From positions 1 to 54,020 of the forward strand of contig JAOZLT010000001.1 of assembly GCA_029934675.1 (NCBI GenBank): 54,020 nucleotides of DNA. The letters run 5' to 3'. Each line of letters begins with the position of its first letter. The first letter of the stretch is position 1. Positions 20,697 to 30,711 of this stretch are shown piece by piece. Below the pieces are notes generated by a model. The model was given only the letters and a program-made list of their open reading frames with translations, was not told where the DNA came from and did not search any database. Source of the DNA: Candidatus Altimarinota bacterium (lineage in GTDB: Bacteria; Patescibacteriota; Gracilibacteria; UM-FILTER-43-11). Position numbers and translations under genes: made by a program.

Positions 20697-21290
20697 ATGT
20701 GATACACACACTATAACGACAAAGAAATTACTGAAGAAACTAACGAACTCTATAGAGAATTGTTAGCAGTAATACCAACAGATGAAGGACCATCTCTGTT
20801 AACATTATTCAAAGCACACGAAGCTGACGAAGAAAAACACGAAGTACAGTTCGAGAAATACTTCCATGAATATTGATGGACAGAAGAAGGACTGCCAAGA
20901 CTATCAAGTAGCTTCACAAAGACAGCACGTAAAAGATACGACATCGCAGTAATTCTCTCGTATGCCTACAACTCATTAGTAAACTGATGAGAGATGGATT
21001 GAGATTACCGTTCAAATAATAACGAAGATATCGTCCAATGAATACAAGAACAGAATGTAGAACTACTAACTATGTGACTCATTTATTATATCAAAGAAGA
21101 AGAGATAGATATATTGCTACCACGAGTAGATATAATAGTCTGAACATTCTTCGAGAATACAAGCTATGATCCAGAAGAAGTATACGATAAAGAACAAGAG
21201 ATGATATACATATCAGGACAAATAGCTGCAGGAATTTCCGAAGGGAATACTGGCAAAACTGCACGATCACTAGACATGGAGAGGGTATAA
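20697..21290 (+). CDS. Hypothetical acidic protein
   Basis: 197 residues, predicted mostly helical, Glu/Asp-rich. TGA codons are frequent and read as Gly (MGYTHYND, HEYGGTEEG, VNGGEMDGDYRS). No motif or membrane segment stands out. Followed by a double hairpin. No family recognised. Confidence 0.75.
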
Positions 21291-21315
21291 CCCTCTTCCC
21301 CTTTGGGGATTTTAT
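21279..21315 (+). terminator. Double hairpin at gene end
   Basis: AGAGGGT-ATA-ACCCTCT overlaps the stop codon and is directly followed by TCCCC-TTT-GGGGA and TTTTATTT. The second stem with its T-run looks like a terminator; the first may be an attenuator. Confidence 0.55.
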
Positions 21316-21331
21316 TTATGCAATTTATGCA

Positions 21332-21562
21332 ATGCTAATACCATGAGAACTAATCATCAACGCTGTGCCTGAATGTCACCAAGACCGTTCGCCGGTACAT
21401 TACAGGATGCTAGCAGACGTGTTTCTTTCTAGTACAGAATGTCATTGAGATATAATCTACTATAGAGGACACGGGAAAAAACTATACCGATGTAAAGAAT
21501 CGGAACTTTATTTAACTAAAGATGAACAATGGATACACCAACTACTGGGTATAAAACAATAG
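21332..21562 (+). CDS. Hypothetical protein
   Basis: 76 residues (MLIPGELIINAVPECHQDRS...). The ATG at 21332 is used because the frame of a second ATG at 21343 soon meets TAG. Contains three Cys and three His that are not in a clear metal motif. Its 3' end overlaps the next gene by 34 nt. Confidence 0.65.
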
Positions 21563-21741
21563 CAATACTTATTGTTAACTGAATGTTTATAGCATTAGCT
21601 ACAGTATTGTTATTAATTATATTGCAAAGACTATGAATACAGATAGATCCAGTCACAGCATTACTGATCATTGTATTCATAAAAGTAATCTGAGCTCTTT
21701 TATCTCGTTACGTAAAAACAAAAGATGAAGGAGATACATAA
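21529..21741 (+). CDS. Small two-helix membrane protein
   Basis: 70 residues. Two hydrophobic segments (about 10-30, IAILIVNGMFIALATVLLLI, and 45-60, LLIIVFIKVIGALL) joined by a short polar turn, with a charged C-terminus (KTKDEGDT). Topology is holin-like, but the early position argues for another membrane role such as superinfection exclusion. Function not assigned. Confidence 0.7.
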
Positions 21742-21967
21742 AAAGAATTACTTACGCCAATACAAATTAGAGAAACTATGACGTTCAAAATACCCGATGC
21801 CTTCATGGATGAAAGCTCAAGCTCTCAAACTGTTTGAAGAGAACTACAGATTGAAGCAAGCTATGTTCGATGACATCATCTTCTATATGCAAATCATGGA
21901 TTGAGATATAGAAGCACCGCAAGAGATACCATGATTCGATAAAGATATGACACGACTAACTGGATAA
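21725..21967 (+). CDS. Small basic hypothetical protein
   Basis: 80 residues (MKEIHKKNYLRQYKLEKLGR...). Basic helical first half, Asp/Met-rich second half. Overlaps the membrane protein gene by 17 nt. No family recognised. Confidence 0.7.
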
Positions 21968-22065
21968 TGATAACTAAACGTTAGCTGAAAACTACAGAAC
22001 AAACTTGTAAATCACAAACTATTCTGTATATATTAGCTATACTTTTTATTCTATTAAACAAGCAA

Positions 22066-22827
22066 ATGAGTAACACAAATAATGGAGACCGAAACATTGG
22101 AGACTGAAACAGTGGAGATCGAAACAGTTGAGATTACAACGGTGGAAACAAAAACAGTGGAAACAAAAACAGTGGAGATTACAACAGTGGAAACAAAAAC
22201 AGTTGAAACCGTAATAGTGGAAAATGAAACAGTGGAGACAGAAACAGTTGAGACCGCAACAGTGGAAACTACAACAGTGGAAACTACAACTGTGGATACC
22301 GCAACAGTGGAGACTACAACGGTGGAGACCGAAATAGTGGAGACCGCAACGGTGGAAGCTACAACAGTGGAGACCGAAACGATGGAGACCACAACAGTGG
22401 AGACCGAAATAGTGGAGACTACAACAGTGGAGACCTTAACACAAACGAACCTACTATAAGACTATTTAATCAAGATAGCTGAAAAATGAGAAAAGATATA
22501 TGCTATCCAGATTATTTTTATTTTAATTTCATCCCTGTAGAATTAGAACGAATAGAAGATCGTACTAAAACAGAAGGGGGTTACTTAAAAGAAACACAAA
22601 ACGAAAAAGATTTGAAACATCGATGGAGAAAATCGTTTGATAAAGCAGAGGTAGAAGATGTAAGGAAAACATTAGACTTACCAAACTTTGATTATTCTAT
22701 ATTTGAAGAGATTAGTTGAATATCAAAAGAAGACCTAGACAAAAAATTATGAAATATAAAAGTAGAGTTTAATTGAGAAATTTTTGTAAGTAAAGAAGAG
22801 TTAATTAAACATATAAAGAATATGTAA
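22066..22827 (+). CDS. N-x-G pentapeptide-repeat protein
   Basis: 253 residues. Residues 4 to about 130 are a regular five-residue repeat of the type NSGDY/NSGDR/NSGNK, like Pfam Pentapeptide_2 (N-x-G-x-x). The remaining 120 residues are mixed and charged (YPDYFYFNFIPVELERIEDR...). At the DNA level the repeat Gly codon is usually GGA but TGA in several units, so GGA and TGA are interchangeable within one repeat. Such repeats often form beta-helices; some pentapeptide proteins mimic DNA. Whether this one does is unknown. Confidence 0.85.
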
Positions 22828-22864
22828 ACTAGGGTTAAAAATTTTATTCTATATATTATTACAC

Positions 22865-23773
22865 ATGACACCAAAGAAAACCACAGCTAAAGCTACAGCC
22901 GATAAAGTTAAAGCTAAAGCTGAAGAGATGAAAGAAAAAGAAATTGAAGTCAAAGACATCAAAGAATCGGTGGCTTCAATCAATCCAGCTAACCTATTTC
23001 AACAACCACAACCAATGACTTGTGCAGCACCTGAACCTCTACCAACTAAACCAGTAGATAATAAGGTAAAGATCAGAATGAACTGAGAAGAGATCGAACT
23101 AGATCTAGACAAACAATGTCCAAAGGAATTGTTAGCTACAGCGAAGTATGTCGCTATGCCTTATATGACAATCAAGATGATCAGAAAGATCGCTAGAGCT
23201 AAAGGCCGAAGAGTCGAGATTGTAGAAAGAAAGCACGAGGTTACTGCTACTGGTATGATACTAGCATACACAGTAAAAGTTATCTTGGGATACGTTAACC
23301 CCATGTTAATGTGACCAACAACAATGGAAGACAAGGTGTTCGAAGGATCAGCTATGGATTTCATTGCTGGTAAAGCAGTATCGAAATCACTAGATGGACA
23401 GAATGCTAGAGTAAAAGCGTTGGCTATTAAGGATGCATTGAAACGAAAGTTCCCATTCTTTGATATCAATCTTGATGAGGCCGACGAAGCGATGAATACA
23501 AAAAGAGACGATGCTTCATTTACACCAGTACCAACTACAACAAAAACAACCACAGTTGCAGCAGCTACAGCTAAGGCACCAGTGTCAACTACAGCTCCAG
23601 CAACAGCGTGAGTTAATCCTCGGTTAGATACAATGAGTACTTTTAAAACAATGGATAGTTTAAAATCTTATATGACATCGAACAGAGATGAGATTATGAA
23701 ACATCCTGAAGTAAATCAAGTACTAGCAGATTTCAACAAACTAACAAAAAAGTTAACAGAATCAACAGCATAA
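22865..23773 (+). CDS. Hypothetical protein, possibly a DNA-metabolism factor
   Basis: 302 residues with three TGA as Gly joining three shorter frames. N-terminus is Lys/Ala/Thr-rich and disordered; a central folded region (CPKELLATAKYVAMPYMTIK, KGRRVEIVERKHEVTATGMI) is followed by another Thr/Ala linker and a helical end (SYMTSNRDEIMKHPEVNQVL). The layout of a folded core between flexible arms resembles recombination or ssDNA-binding helpers, but no diagnostic motif is seen. Confidence 0.75.
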
Positions 23774-23775
23774 CA

Positions 23776-23816
23776 CACAGCTGGTACGGTAATGTATCGT
23801 GCCAGCTTTTCTATTG
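23776..23816 (+). terminator. Intrinsic terminator
   Basis: AGCTGGTACG / CGTGCCAGCT (10 bp, one G-T pair) followed by TTTTCTATTGTTTT, just after the stop codon. Confidence 0.85.
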
Positions 23817-23837
23817 TTTTATAATTAACATATATAT

Positions 23838-24164
23838 ATGAACGAAAAAATTGAGAGATTGATCGAGATCAAAACAAAGATGGAAGAACTTAAGAAAGAG
23901 TTCGATACCATCAAGAAATCGTTAGCACCAGAGCTAGACGATGCAGTAACACACAACGGATATACAATATCTAAGTACGTAAAGTCTACACCTAAACTAA
24001 AAGAATGAGTAGAGGAATACGACATGATGATAAACTATCCAGATCTAGTGAAATGAAAATTTGAGCTATGAAAATTCGTAGAGAAACATTGAGACATAGC
24101 AATAGACTATGTAGAGTTTAAAGATACAGATGTAGTAACGTTCGCAAAAAGCAAGGCTAAGTAA
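23838..24164 (+). CDS. Hypothetical protein with N-terminal coiled coil
   Basis: 108 residues. Residues 1-35 are a clear coiled coil (MNEKIERLIEIKTKMEELKK), followed by a small folded domain (HNGYTISKYVKSTPKLKEG) and a KSKAK tail. Layout resembles small phage Gam-like or siphovirus Gp157-type proteins, but identity is not certain. Followed by a CCCC-TCT-GGGG hairpin with T-run. Confidence 0.75.
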
Positions 24165-24194
24165 TAACTTAGCCTCCCCTCTGGGGATTTTTAT
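24163..24194 (+). terminator. Short intrinsic terminator
   Basis: TCCCC-TCT-GGGGA followed by TTTTTATAA. Confidence 0.6.
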
Positions 24195-24210
24195 AATTTA
24201 AGTAAAACAT

Positions 24211-25206
24211 ATGATGTATAACGAAGACGACCTAGTATTAGGTTACACAAGACACAAAGCACTATCAAAACTATTATTTAAAATAGCTATATGATGTATA
24301 GCGATCGGACTTATATTTATAACTATATCTGCAGTAAGATGAATAAAACGTCCAGTACCCCTTCAGGGTATGACATTCGAAGATAAGACATGGGAACAAA
24401 TCCAAGAGATAGAGAACAAAATAGTTATAGCTAAACAACAATATAAAAGTAAAGAGCTAGAACTAATTGCTATCAGTAGTTGAGCAGATATGCTGCGTGA
24501 ACAGAGATCAAAACTATGTGAGTATCTATGAAACTGATCATGTAAAGATTCTGTGGTAGCAAAAGATAATACTGCAAAAGAAACACAAGTACAAAGCAAA
24601 TATCAGTTTTCGTTGATAAGTGATAGGAATTGAACTAATAACCTAACAGACGAGAAAGCATGGGACCGATGGAGATTAAATAAGAACAGTGTAAGTCAAC
24701 GCCCCTACGAACTTATTGGTAACACAGTAGAGGAACGTGCTAAGAATATCCTAGAACAATCAGGTAACCCAGCTACAGTATGGGAGGATATCAAGACTGT
24801 TGCTAAGGTACGAGATCTTAAACCAGAGTTTATGGTATGTTTATACTACCAAGAGAACTCGTTACACTGATCAAGTAAATGAGATAACAATCCACTTAAC
24901 AATTGAAACAACGATAGATGAGATACGGTATCATATACTAATGCTATCAGATGATGGAATGCTGCAGGTTCTACGTTAAATAACAAACTACTAGGAGACT
25001 ACACAATGACACGACAGTTGTACGGTTCAACCAACCCAGGTAATTTTGTGTATACAACAGAACGAAACCCAGAAACTAAAGAGTATTCAGGAAATGGAAA
25101 AAACAATTTACACAATTGCCTATCGATGATCTATGGGAATAAGAATGTCAGTTGACAATTCAAATTCAGGACAAACGATTTTAGTTATCTAACAGAACTA
25201 TTGTAA
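24211..25206 (+). CDS. Membrane-anchored lytic-enzyme-like protein
   Basis: 331 residues. A membrane segment lies near residues 22-44 (LLFKIAIGCIAIGLIFITIS), then a coiled coil and a C-terminal domain with MVCLYYQENSLHGSSKGDNN and NPLNNGNNDRG, followed by GWNAAGSTLNNK. The Glu after YYQ and the following Asn/Asp-rich region recall lysozyme-fold muramidases and transglycosylases. Possible role: cell wall hydrolysis from the membrane or during DNA entry. The assignment is by pattern only. The stop shares a base with the next start (TAATG). Confidence 0.55.
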
Positions 25207-25553
25207 TGTTAAACACCACAGCATACGCGTTGATCGATTGATGTGTATTGTGAGGAGACTTTGATCATAACACAGATATGTTTATAACTAGGTTATGAAA
25301 ATACAAAGTCGATGAACAACATCTTAGATTCTCGTTAAACGATTTCGAACCAGAACAAGTTAAGAATACTATAATTAAATATAAAGAGATCAACAAACAA
25401 CGATCATGAGATTGGGATGAGGCTAAGAAAAAATTAGCTGCAGTCCAAAAAGAATTAGAGATATGTAGTAAGTTGGTATCAGACACAGCTAAACTAATAA
25501 AGATATACGAACGTCATAAACCAAACAAGAACTGAGTATCTTTATTCGCATAA
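25206..25553 (+). CDS. Hypothetical protein
   Basis: 115 residues (MLNTTAYALIDGCVLGGDFD...). Helical central part (KYKEINKQRSGDWDEAKKKL) probably a coiled coil. Translationally coupled to the gene before it, ending at a strong terminator. No family recognised. Confidence 0.75.
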
Positions 25554-25555
25554 CA

Positions 25556-25597
25556 CTATCGCTCAGATGAAAATATCTGGGCGATAACTTTTATTTA
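25556..25597 (+). terminator. Intrinsic terminator
   Basis: ATCGCTCAGAT / ATCTGGGCGAT stem with a short loop, followed by AACTTTTATTT. Confidence 0.75.
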
Positions 25598-25609
25598 ATG
25601 TACATAACC

Positions 25610-25933
25610 ATGAAAATAATTAACATGACACCACATACAGTAAACATAAAAGATTGTATAAATATCCCATCACATTGAATAATAAGGGTAGCTAAATGAT
25701 TCGGACCAGCCGGTTCTATAGAACACGATGAATGTAATATCCCACTACTTAGAGTAAAACAGGATCTATCCGAATGATTGATCCCAGAAACGAAAGATAC
25801 TATTTATATAGTATCATCAATAGTATGTTCGATACTAAATCATAGACTCGATCTATATACCCCAGTGAACTTCAATAAGCAACTTGGTCATTGTTTAGGG
25901 CTTTCACAAAACCCATACTATGAAAAACAATAA
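25610..25933 (+). CDS. Conserved phage hypothetical protein (INMTPHTVNI type)
   Basis: 107 residues. MKIINMTPHTVNIKDC, a central proline/glycine turn and DTIYIVSSIVCS match a common phage protein family that begins K-I-I/V-N-L-T-P-H and contains T-x-Y-I-V-S. Family function is unknown. Four TGA as Gly. Confidence 0.75.
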
Positions 25934-26038
25934 GACCGCCGGACTTGACTATAGGATCTATATCAATATATTACGCGTGTAATAGTTAACATAAATAAAT
26001 AGTAGCCAGTGGGTTACACCACAAACTTTTTAAAGTCT

Positions 26039-26698
26039 ATGGCATGACGATGTTTATTTTTTGGTATGACATTGCTTAAAAAAAATCTACAATTTGTGAT
26101 CGGTTTTTGTTTCTGAATATTCCTATTAGGTATATTCTTGCTATGACGTTTAACTACAAATGTTGATGCTAGTACACCAGAAATTATCGATCCGATATCT
26201 ACATGAGATATCGAAGAGGTAACAGCACAAGAAGAATTAGAAGCACAGCTAGAGTTCAAAGACAAGAATGACGTTGATGTAACTCATGAAGCAGCACCGA
26301 TACCAAGTACACTTACCAAGTATGACTATACTGTATGAGGTGATTGATTAGATCCAATAGTAAATTATGCTTACGAACAAACAAAAGATCTACCACATCC
26401 AGACTGATGACTGATGTGATTAGATTTAGTAAAGACTTGGTCGATGGAGAACGCTAGGTTCTCTGCAGTACAAGAATGAGCAGCCGACGAAAAAGGGATC
26501 TGTCAACTAAGGTACAGATACCACAAAACATTTATGGATACACAAGACTTCTTTGATCCATACAAACAAGTCGACTACTGTATAGAAGTATACATGGATC
26601 GATACAACAGAACAAGACACAACGGTCAAAAAATCCATCAAGTACGAGCTGCTCGATCAATAAGAGATAGAGCCTCCTCACGTTTTAAATTATTATAA
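26039..26698 (+). CDS. Membrane-anchored lytic transglycosylase-like protein
   Basis: 219 residues (210 if the in-frame ATG at 26066 is the start). Hydrophobic segment near residues 19-40 (LQFVIGFCFGIFLLGIFLLG), a variable linker, then an SLT-like domain: KTWSMENARFSAVQEGAADE with catalytic Glu candidate in SMEN, GICQLRY and a final helical YCIEVYMDRY. The order of E, a G-x-x-Q element and helices fits a soluble-lytic-transglycosylase fold. It would cut peptidoglycan glycan strands. Second such candidate in this cluster. Confidence 0.65.
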
Positions 26699-26706
26699 TA
26701 TATGTT

Positions 26707-27378
26707 ATGAAAAGATTATTTTGGATCCTACCATTAATAATGGTATTCGCATTAACTGGTTGCGGAACAAACGAAGTAACAGAAAGTAAATTAGCTTACT
26801 GTGAAAGCAAACTTAGTTGAGCTATCACAGACGTAGAAATTTTAGAACAAAGAATGTTTACACTTCCAACCATGGAAGAATGTAAAACAGCCAAGCTTAC
26901 ATGAGCTGTCGAAACAGGTGTTATCGAAACTTGAACAATAGACGAACTAAATTGAGTCGCTGTTACATTACCTATGGTTGATATATTTAAAGACCAACCT
27001 AAGTATGCAGTTGGTGATTACACTAGTAACACAGCACAGCTTAATGCTTACGCACATACTAATGGAATAAACTTCCCTACTATCGTCAGTCCAACAACAA
27101 TGGTTGTTACACTAAAGAAACCAGTTGAGACTAAAGGTAGAAACTTAATTCTTTACGTGAATCCTAAATGAGTATCACGATATTGCTGAGGTAGATTCCT
27201 TACAGATGTAGAGGTAGGACAAGATACATTCGAGTTCGATCTTACAGATATGGATATCCAATTATCTTCTTGTGATGGTAACCGAACAGAGAAATTCGGA
27301 AACGCTACAGAGGTAAGAGTATGAGGATATATTACAGAGTACAATTGAAACAAACTTTGAAACGTGTACTTCAAATAA
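26707..27378 (+). CDS. Predicted lipoprotein
   Basis: 223 residues. Signal peptide with lipobox MKRLFWILPLIMVFALTGCG (Cys19 lipidation site), then a secreted domain without recognised family; several Cys (SSCDGN, RYCGGR) may form disulfides. It follows two cell-wall-active candidates, and phage lipoproteins commonly block superinfection, but that role is only inferred. Followed by a strong terminator. Confidence 0.8.
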
Positions 27379-27389
27379 CATAAAACTAC

Positions 27390-27419
27390 TAAAGCCCCAT
27401 ATTCGTATGGGGTTTTTTG
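27390..27419 (+). terminator. Intrinsic terminator
   Basis: CCCCATA-TTCG-TATGGGG followed by six T; textbook form. Confidence 0.9.
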
Positions 27420-27515
27420 ATAACTAAAAGTTAGCACTAAATACCATATTGGAATTGTAATATACAATATTCTAACTATGATAGAGCTAACACTCTTTAT
27501 TACTTAATACATAAC

Positions 27516-28268
27516 ATGTATACAATAAGAGCAAGCTCACTAGGTACATTCAATGTATCGCCAGCTAAATTCAAATATTGAAAATTTACTGGAGATCAAC
27601 TAGTAACATGACTATGAGATATAATGCATTACTATGCAAGAGACAAAGACTGAGGAAGATTGTTGTTAGACTTCTACACAAGAAACTTAAAGAAAGACTT
27701 GAAAATAGATAATATAATAAAGAAACTATTTTTACACTTAGACTGAGTACAAGCAGATATAGATGAACGTGCAATCAGACAATACGATGAGATGCCGATG
27801 ATGCTACAAGTGTTACCCAATCTTATAGTAACAGGATCATCTGACAAAATCGTAGAGTTTAAGGATGATGAATATGTACATATATTCGATTGGAAAACAT
27901 GTGCTTCATTAGACTGGTACGAAGATAAGTATAGAAAACTGGATAAGAATCCAGACAGTAGGATCCGAGATGAGAATCTACAATGGTTATTCTATTGATT
28001 AGCAGCGATGGAATATCTATGATATGCAAAAGCTAAGTTTCATTTTGTATGACTAGAGAAAAAACCTACTGCTAAAATTAGATTATTTACCAAAGAGTTC
28101 ACGAGAGATGAAGGATGGAAATTATTACGTTCAGTATGAGAGAGATACGTAACATGTAACGAACTAGATATGCGATGACATTGACGAAGTAGATACTGTT
28201 TCTTTCCAGGTGGATGTTGCGATCGTTGTCCAAATAACGAAGCTAACAAAAAGGATAATACTTTTTAA
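27516..28268 (+). CDS. Cas4/RecB-like PD-(D/E)XK nuclease with Cys cluster
   Basis: 250 residues. N-terminal RASSLGTFNVSPAKFKYGKF resembles the Cas4/AddB start where a CP-type motif binds iron-sulfur. Core motifs: LIVTGSSDKIVEF (first Asp) and YVHIFDWKTCAS (D-x-K), then QWLFYGLAAMEYLG, a QxxxY-like motif. The C-terminus holds CFFPGGCCDRCPN, a cysteine cluster. Likely a 5'-3' exonuclease for recombination or end processing. No CRISPR array or other cas gene is present. Eleven or more TGA, many at motif glycines. Confidence 0.75.
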
Positions 28269-28285
28269 TTTATTATTATATACAG

Positions 28286-28483
28286 ATGGAGGAACAGACA
28301 ATACGAGAAATAGTCAATAAAAATTTATGGGGTTGAGACGATAGTAATAAAGATTTAATAATCAAAGAGATCTTAAATAGGTCGCCTATATGAAAAGAAA
28401 TAGAGGCACTACTAACAGAGATTCTTGATGTTGAAAGACCTTGATACGAACATGAAAGAATAATTTATAATTGTAGTTCATAA
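28286..28483 (+). CDS. Small acidic hypothetical protein
   Basis: 65 residues (MEEQTIREIVNKNLWGGDDS...). Helical, no motif. 17 nt after the nuclease gene and 6 nt before the next small gene. No family recognised. Confidence 0.7.
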
Positions 28484-28489
28484 TACCAG

Positions 28490-28597
28490 ATGGGTATGCT
28501 CACTAAAGCTACTGTTCACGGTTGCAAACGTAAGTGTAAGAAACAGATAAAGGTCGTTGCGAAAGCCGTCAAACCTGCGAAGCCTATGCCCATCTAA
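28490..28597 (+). CDS. Very small basic Cys-containing protein
   Basis: 35 residues (MGMLTKATVHGCKRKCKKQI...), with C-x3-C and a Pro/Lys/Ala tail. Too short for most gene finders, but it is in step with its neighbours. No family recognised. Confidence 0.5.
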   Translation: MGMLTKATVHGCKRKCKKQIKVVAKAVKPAKPMPI

Positions 28598-28621
28598 TTT
28601 TAAAATAATAAATAAATTCCC

Positions 28622-28900
28622 ATGGCAAACATAACCTATAGAGACGATCCCAAATGATCATATCCAAACGTACCAGACGGCAATATCCAAAAGCTATTCC
28701 CGTCAGATGATTTTGATTTCATGTTCGATAATAATATCGGACTACGAACAAACCAACAAACATTCTATATGCATGACGATGAGGTCGAGAAATATATAAA
28801 GATGTGATTGAAAGACTGGAAAGCTATGGATTACTACGAAGAACAGTGCAACAAAATGTACTGAGCTAATAAAGATTTATTTGATAAACTTAAAAAATAA
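28622..28900 (+). CDS. Hypothetical protein
   Basis: 92 residues (MANITYRDDPKGSYPNVPDG...), acidic, helical at the C-terminus (EKYIKMGLKDWKAMDYYEEQ). Ends TAATG, coupled with the next gene. No family recognised. Confidence 0.75.
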
Positions 28901-29256
28901 TGGAAGACTTTAACAAAGAAGATATCTATAACGATATCTTAAAACTATCAAAAGAATCAACTTCTGAAGAAAACTTCAAAGAAAAATCAGCTAGTTATTT
29001 CTTTTTTAAATGAATCGGCTTAAGAGAATGAGTTGGTTACATGGCTGATGTAGTATCCAATCTGCCCTGATGGTCAGATGGAATTGAAAACGATTGACCA
29101 AACGGTGATATGGATTCAGACCAAACACCTGTTTTTCATATCGAAGATGTTATCTTAGAAATTAATTCATACCACCAACAACATGGTAAGAAATTCAGAA
29201 GACTAGAATCATTCCTAGAATTCTTAGAGATTCATTTGAGAAAAGAATTCGAGTAA
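28900..29256 (+). CDS. Hypothetical protein
   Basis: 118 residues, acidic, with a Gly/Asp-rich middle (WSDGIENDGPNGDMDSDQ) in which several Gly are TGA. Start and stop both share a base with neighbours, so three genes in a row are translationally coupled. No family recognised. Confidence 0.75.
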
Positions 29257-29420
29257 TGAGTAAACGAAACGAAAAGAAAATCTTGAATAGAAAGAAACTA
29301 AAATGTTATATGTGTGGAGAGGTTGCAAACTTCTTCATATCATATGACATAGACCTACCAAAGATACCATTGTGTTCAGAGAATTGCAAGACTAAACGAA
29401 CGTTAAAGCTTTATATGTAA
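29256..29420 (+). CDS. Small zinc-finger protein
   Basis: 54 residues, very basic. CYMCGE and CSENC form a C-x2-C / C-x3-C zinc site typical of small treble-clef or HNH-like fragments; no His-Asn-His nuclease residues are visible. Probably nucleic acid binding. Confidence 0.75.
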   Translation: MSKRNEKKILNRKKLKCYMCGEVANFFISYDIDLPKIPLCSENCKTKRTLKLYM

Positions 29421-29470
29421 ATACAGAGGAAGTCTAAGTAGTGACACGAAGTCACGACTAGTAACTTTAC

Positions 29471-29498
29471 ATGTGACCGATACATATGTCGGTCACAT
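29471..29498 (+). other. Strong hairpin upstream of tRNA-like gene
   Basis: ATGTGACCGA / TCGGTCACAT, 10 bp perfect with an 8-nt loop and no T-run. Probably a processing or transcription-stop element just before the tRNA-like sequence. Confidence 0.55.
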
Positions 29499-29503
29499 TA
29501 TAT

Positions 29504-29667
29504 GGAGCGATGGCGGAATAGGTAAACGCAAAGGAATACAATCGAAGCAACACCTCTCGAGTGGGTCTGAACGTTGTCGCTTGTATTGTCTGACTATAAA
29601 CCTTAGCGGGCCAAAATGTCGAAACCTTGAGTAATACTCTTCCTGGGTGTAAATCCTGGGTCGCTCC
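29504..29667 (+). tRNA. tRNA-like gene with about 75-nt insertion in the anticodon region
   Basis: 5' GGAGCGA pairs fully with 3' TCGCTCC. TGGCGGAATAGGTAAACGC is a classic class II (Leu/Ser) D-arm, followed by an AAGG half of the anticodon stem. The 3' part has CCTT, a long variable arm (GAGT-AAT-ACTC) and a T-arm with loop TGTAAAT. Between the halves of the anticodon arm lie about 75 extra nt with their own fold (AATACAA/TTGTATT, GCAAC/GTTG). The discriminator is G, as in tRNA-Ser, while the D-arm is Leu-like. The anticodon cannot be fixed because the insertion limits are uncertain, and there is one unpaired base between T-stem and acceptor. No CCA is encoded. Confidence 0.55.
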
Positions 29668-29696
29668 GAATTAATATTTATAATTTATTTAATACC

Positions 29697-30053
29697 ATGA
29701 GAACTAAACAAGTACAGGAGAAGCTTGATAACTATACGTTAGCAGAAAAGATAGAGATGACTTCACCAACAGCATTAAGATCTCGTTGACTGGTAGTAAA
29801 AGAATTCGGTAAACGGATGTTATGCTTGAACGAATATCCACATGATGATAGATTACTTCCTCAATATATACTACGAGCAAGAGATCCAAGGATGAAAAAA
29901 TCGTTATACGATTACGAGTTCGCAGAGATAATAGAATACATAGAAACTGTTCTATATGAAGAATGAAAAGAATATAGGATCATGATGCATACCTGGTCAG
30001 AAAGATCTATCCAATACAGATCACATCGACATATATATCCGATAGATATTTAA
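29697..30053 (+). CDS. Hypothetical protein
   Basis: 118 residues (MRTKQVQEKLDNYTLAEKIE...), basic/helical, ends YPIDI. Two TGA as Gly. Separated from the tRNA-like gene by 29 nt and closed by a terminator. No family recognised. Confidence 0.75.
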
Positions 30054-30055
30054 AT

Positions 30056-30086
30056 AGAAACCCACACACCGTGGGTTTTTTCTTAA
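30056..30086 (+). terminator. Intrinsic terminator
   Basis: AACCCAC / GTGGGTT followed by TTTTC. Confidence 0.8.
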
Positions 30087-30155
30087 ATAAAAAGATATTG
30101 CAAACTAAATTTATATCTGTATAATCACAGAGAAACTTTATTCTTATATCTTGCT

Positions 30156-30593
30156 ATGGACAAAACATCAAGAATGTGGATAATGGATGCTATAGAAGCG
30201 TTAGTAAATAATATACAACTAACATCACACATACAAGAGCGCGTAGATGATTGAGATAAATCAGACGAAACACTATATCTACTAACAGAAGTCATCTGAT
30301 TACGTAGAAATATTATGAAAAAAATTGAAGAAGAATTCTGAGCTGATCATGAATATCGATGTATGGTAAAACATGCAGTAGCCAGCCGATGATTCCTACA
30401 GGAAGTCAAAGACGCTACTACAGGACGAGACCCCCTGTACGAAAGAGCAGCAGAAAATATGTTTATAATACTAAGTAAATTTCTAAAACAAGAACTAACT
30501 AACTGCTGAAGATGTCTTTTAGATTCTATCAAATCAAACGATGGCTTGCACACCATGCGCAAAGAAGAGAGCAAAAATGTTAGCGAAGATTAA
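30156..30593 (+). CDS. Hypothetical helical protein
   Basis: 145 residues (MDKTSRMWIMDAIEALVNNI...), mostly helix, with CGRC near residue 122. Its 3' end overlaps the next gene by 53 nt in another frame. No family recognised. Confidence 0.75.
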
Positions 30594-30711
30594 AACTTCA
30601 ACAACAACTGATATTCAACCTAAACCACCAAAGGTTAGTGTTCCTAAACAAAACACATATAAGGTACCAGAACCACCTAAGGTTGATTTTAATTGAGTAA
30701 GAATTATCTAA
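30541..30711 (+). CDS. Small phage protein of the MxCTPCAKKR type
   Basis: 56 residues. MACTPCAKKRAKMLAKIKTS at the N-terminus is a recurring start among small phage proteins; the rest is Pro/Val/Lys-rich and flexible. Overlaps the previous gene by 53 nt, and its stop shares a base with the next start (TAATG). Confidence 0.65.

Noticed and set aside
29504..29667. tmRNA
   Set aside because: A normal tRNA D-arm is present, the insert is too short and no tag reading frame is evident.
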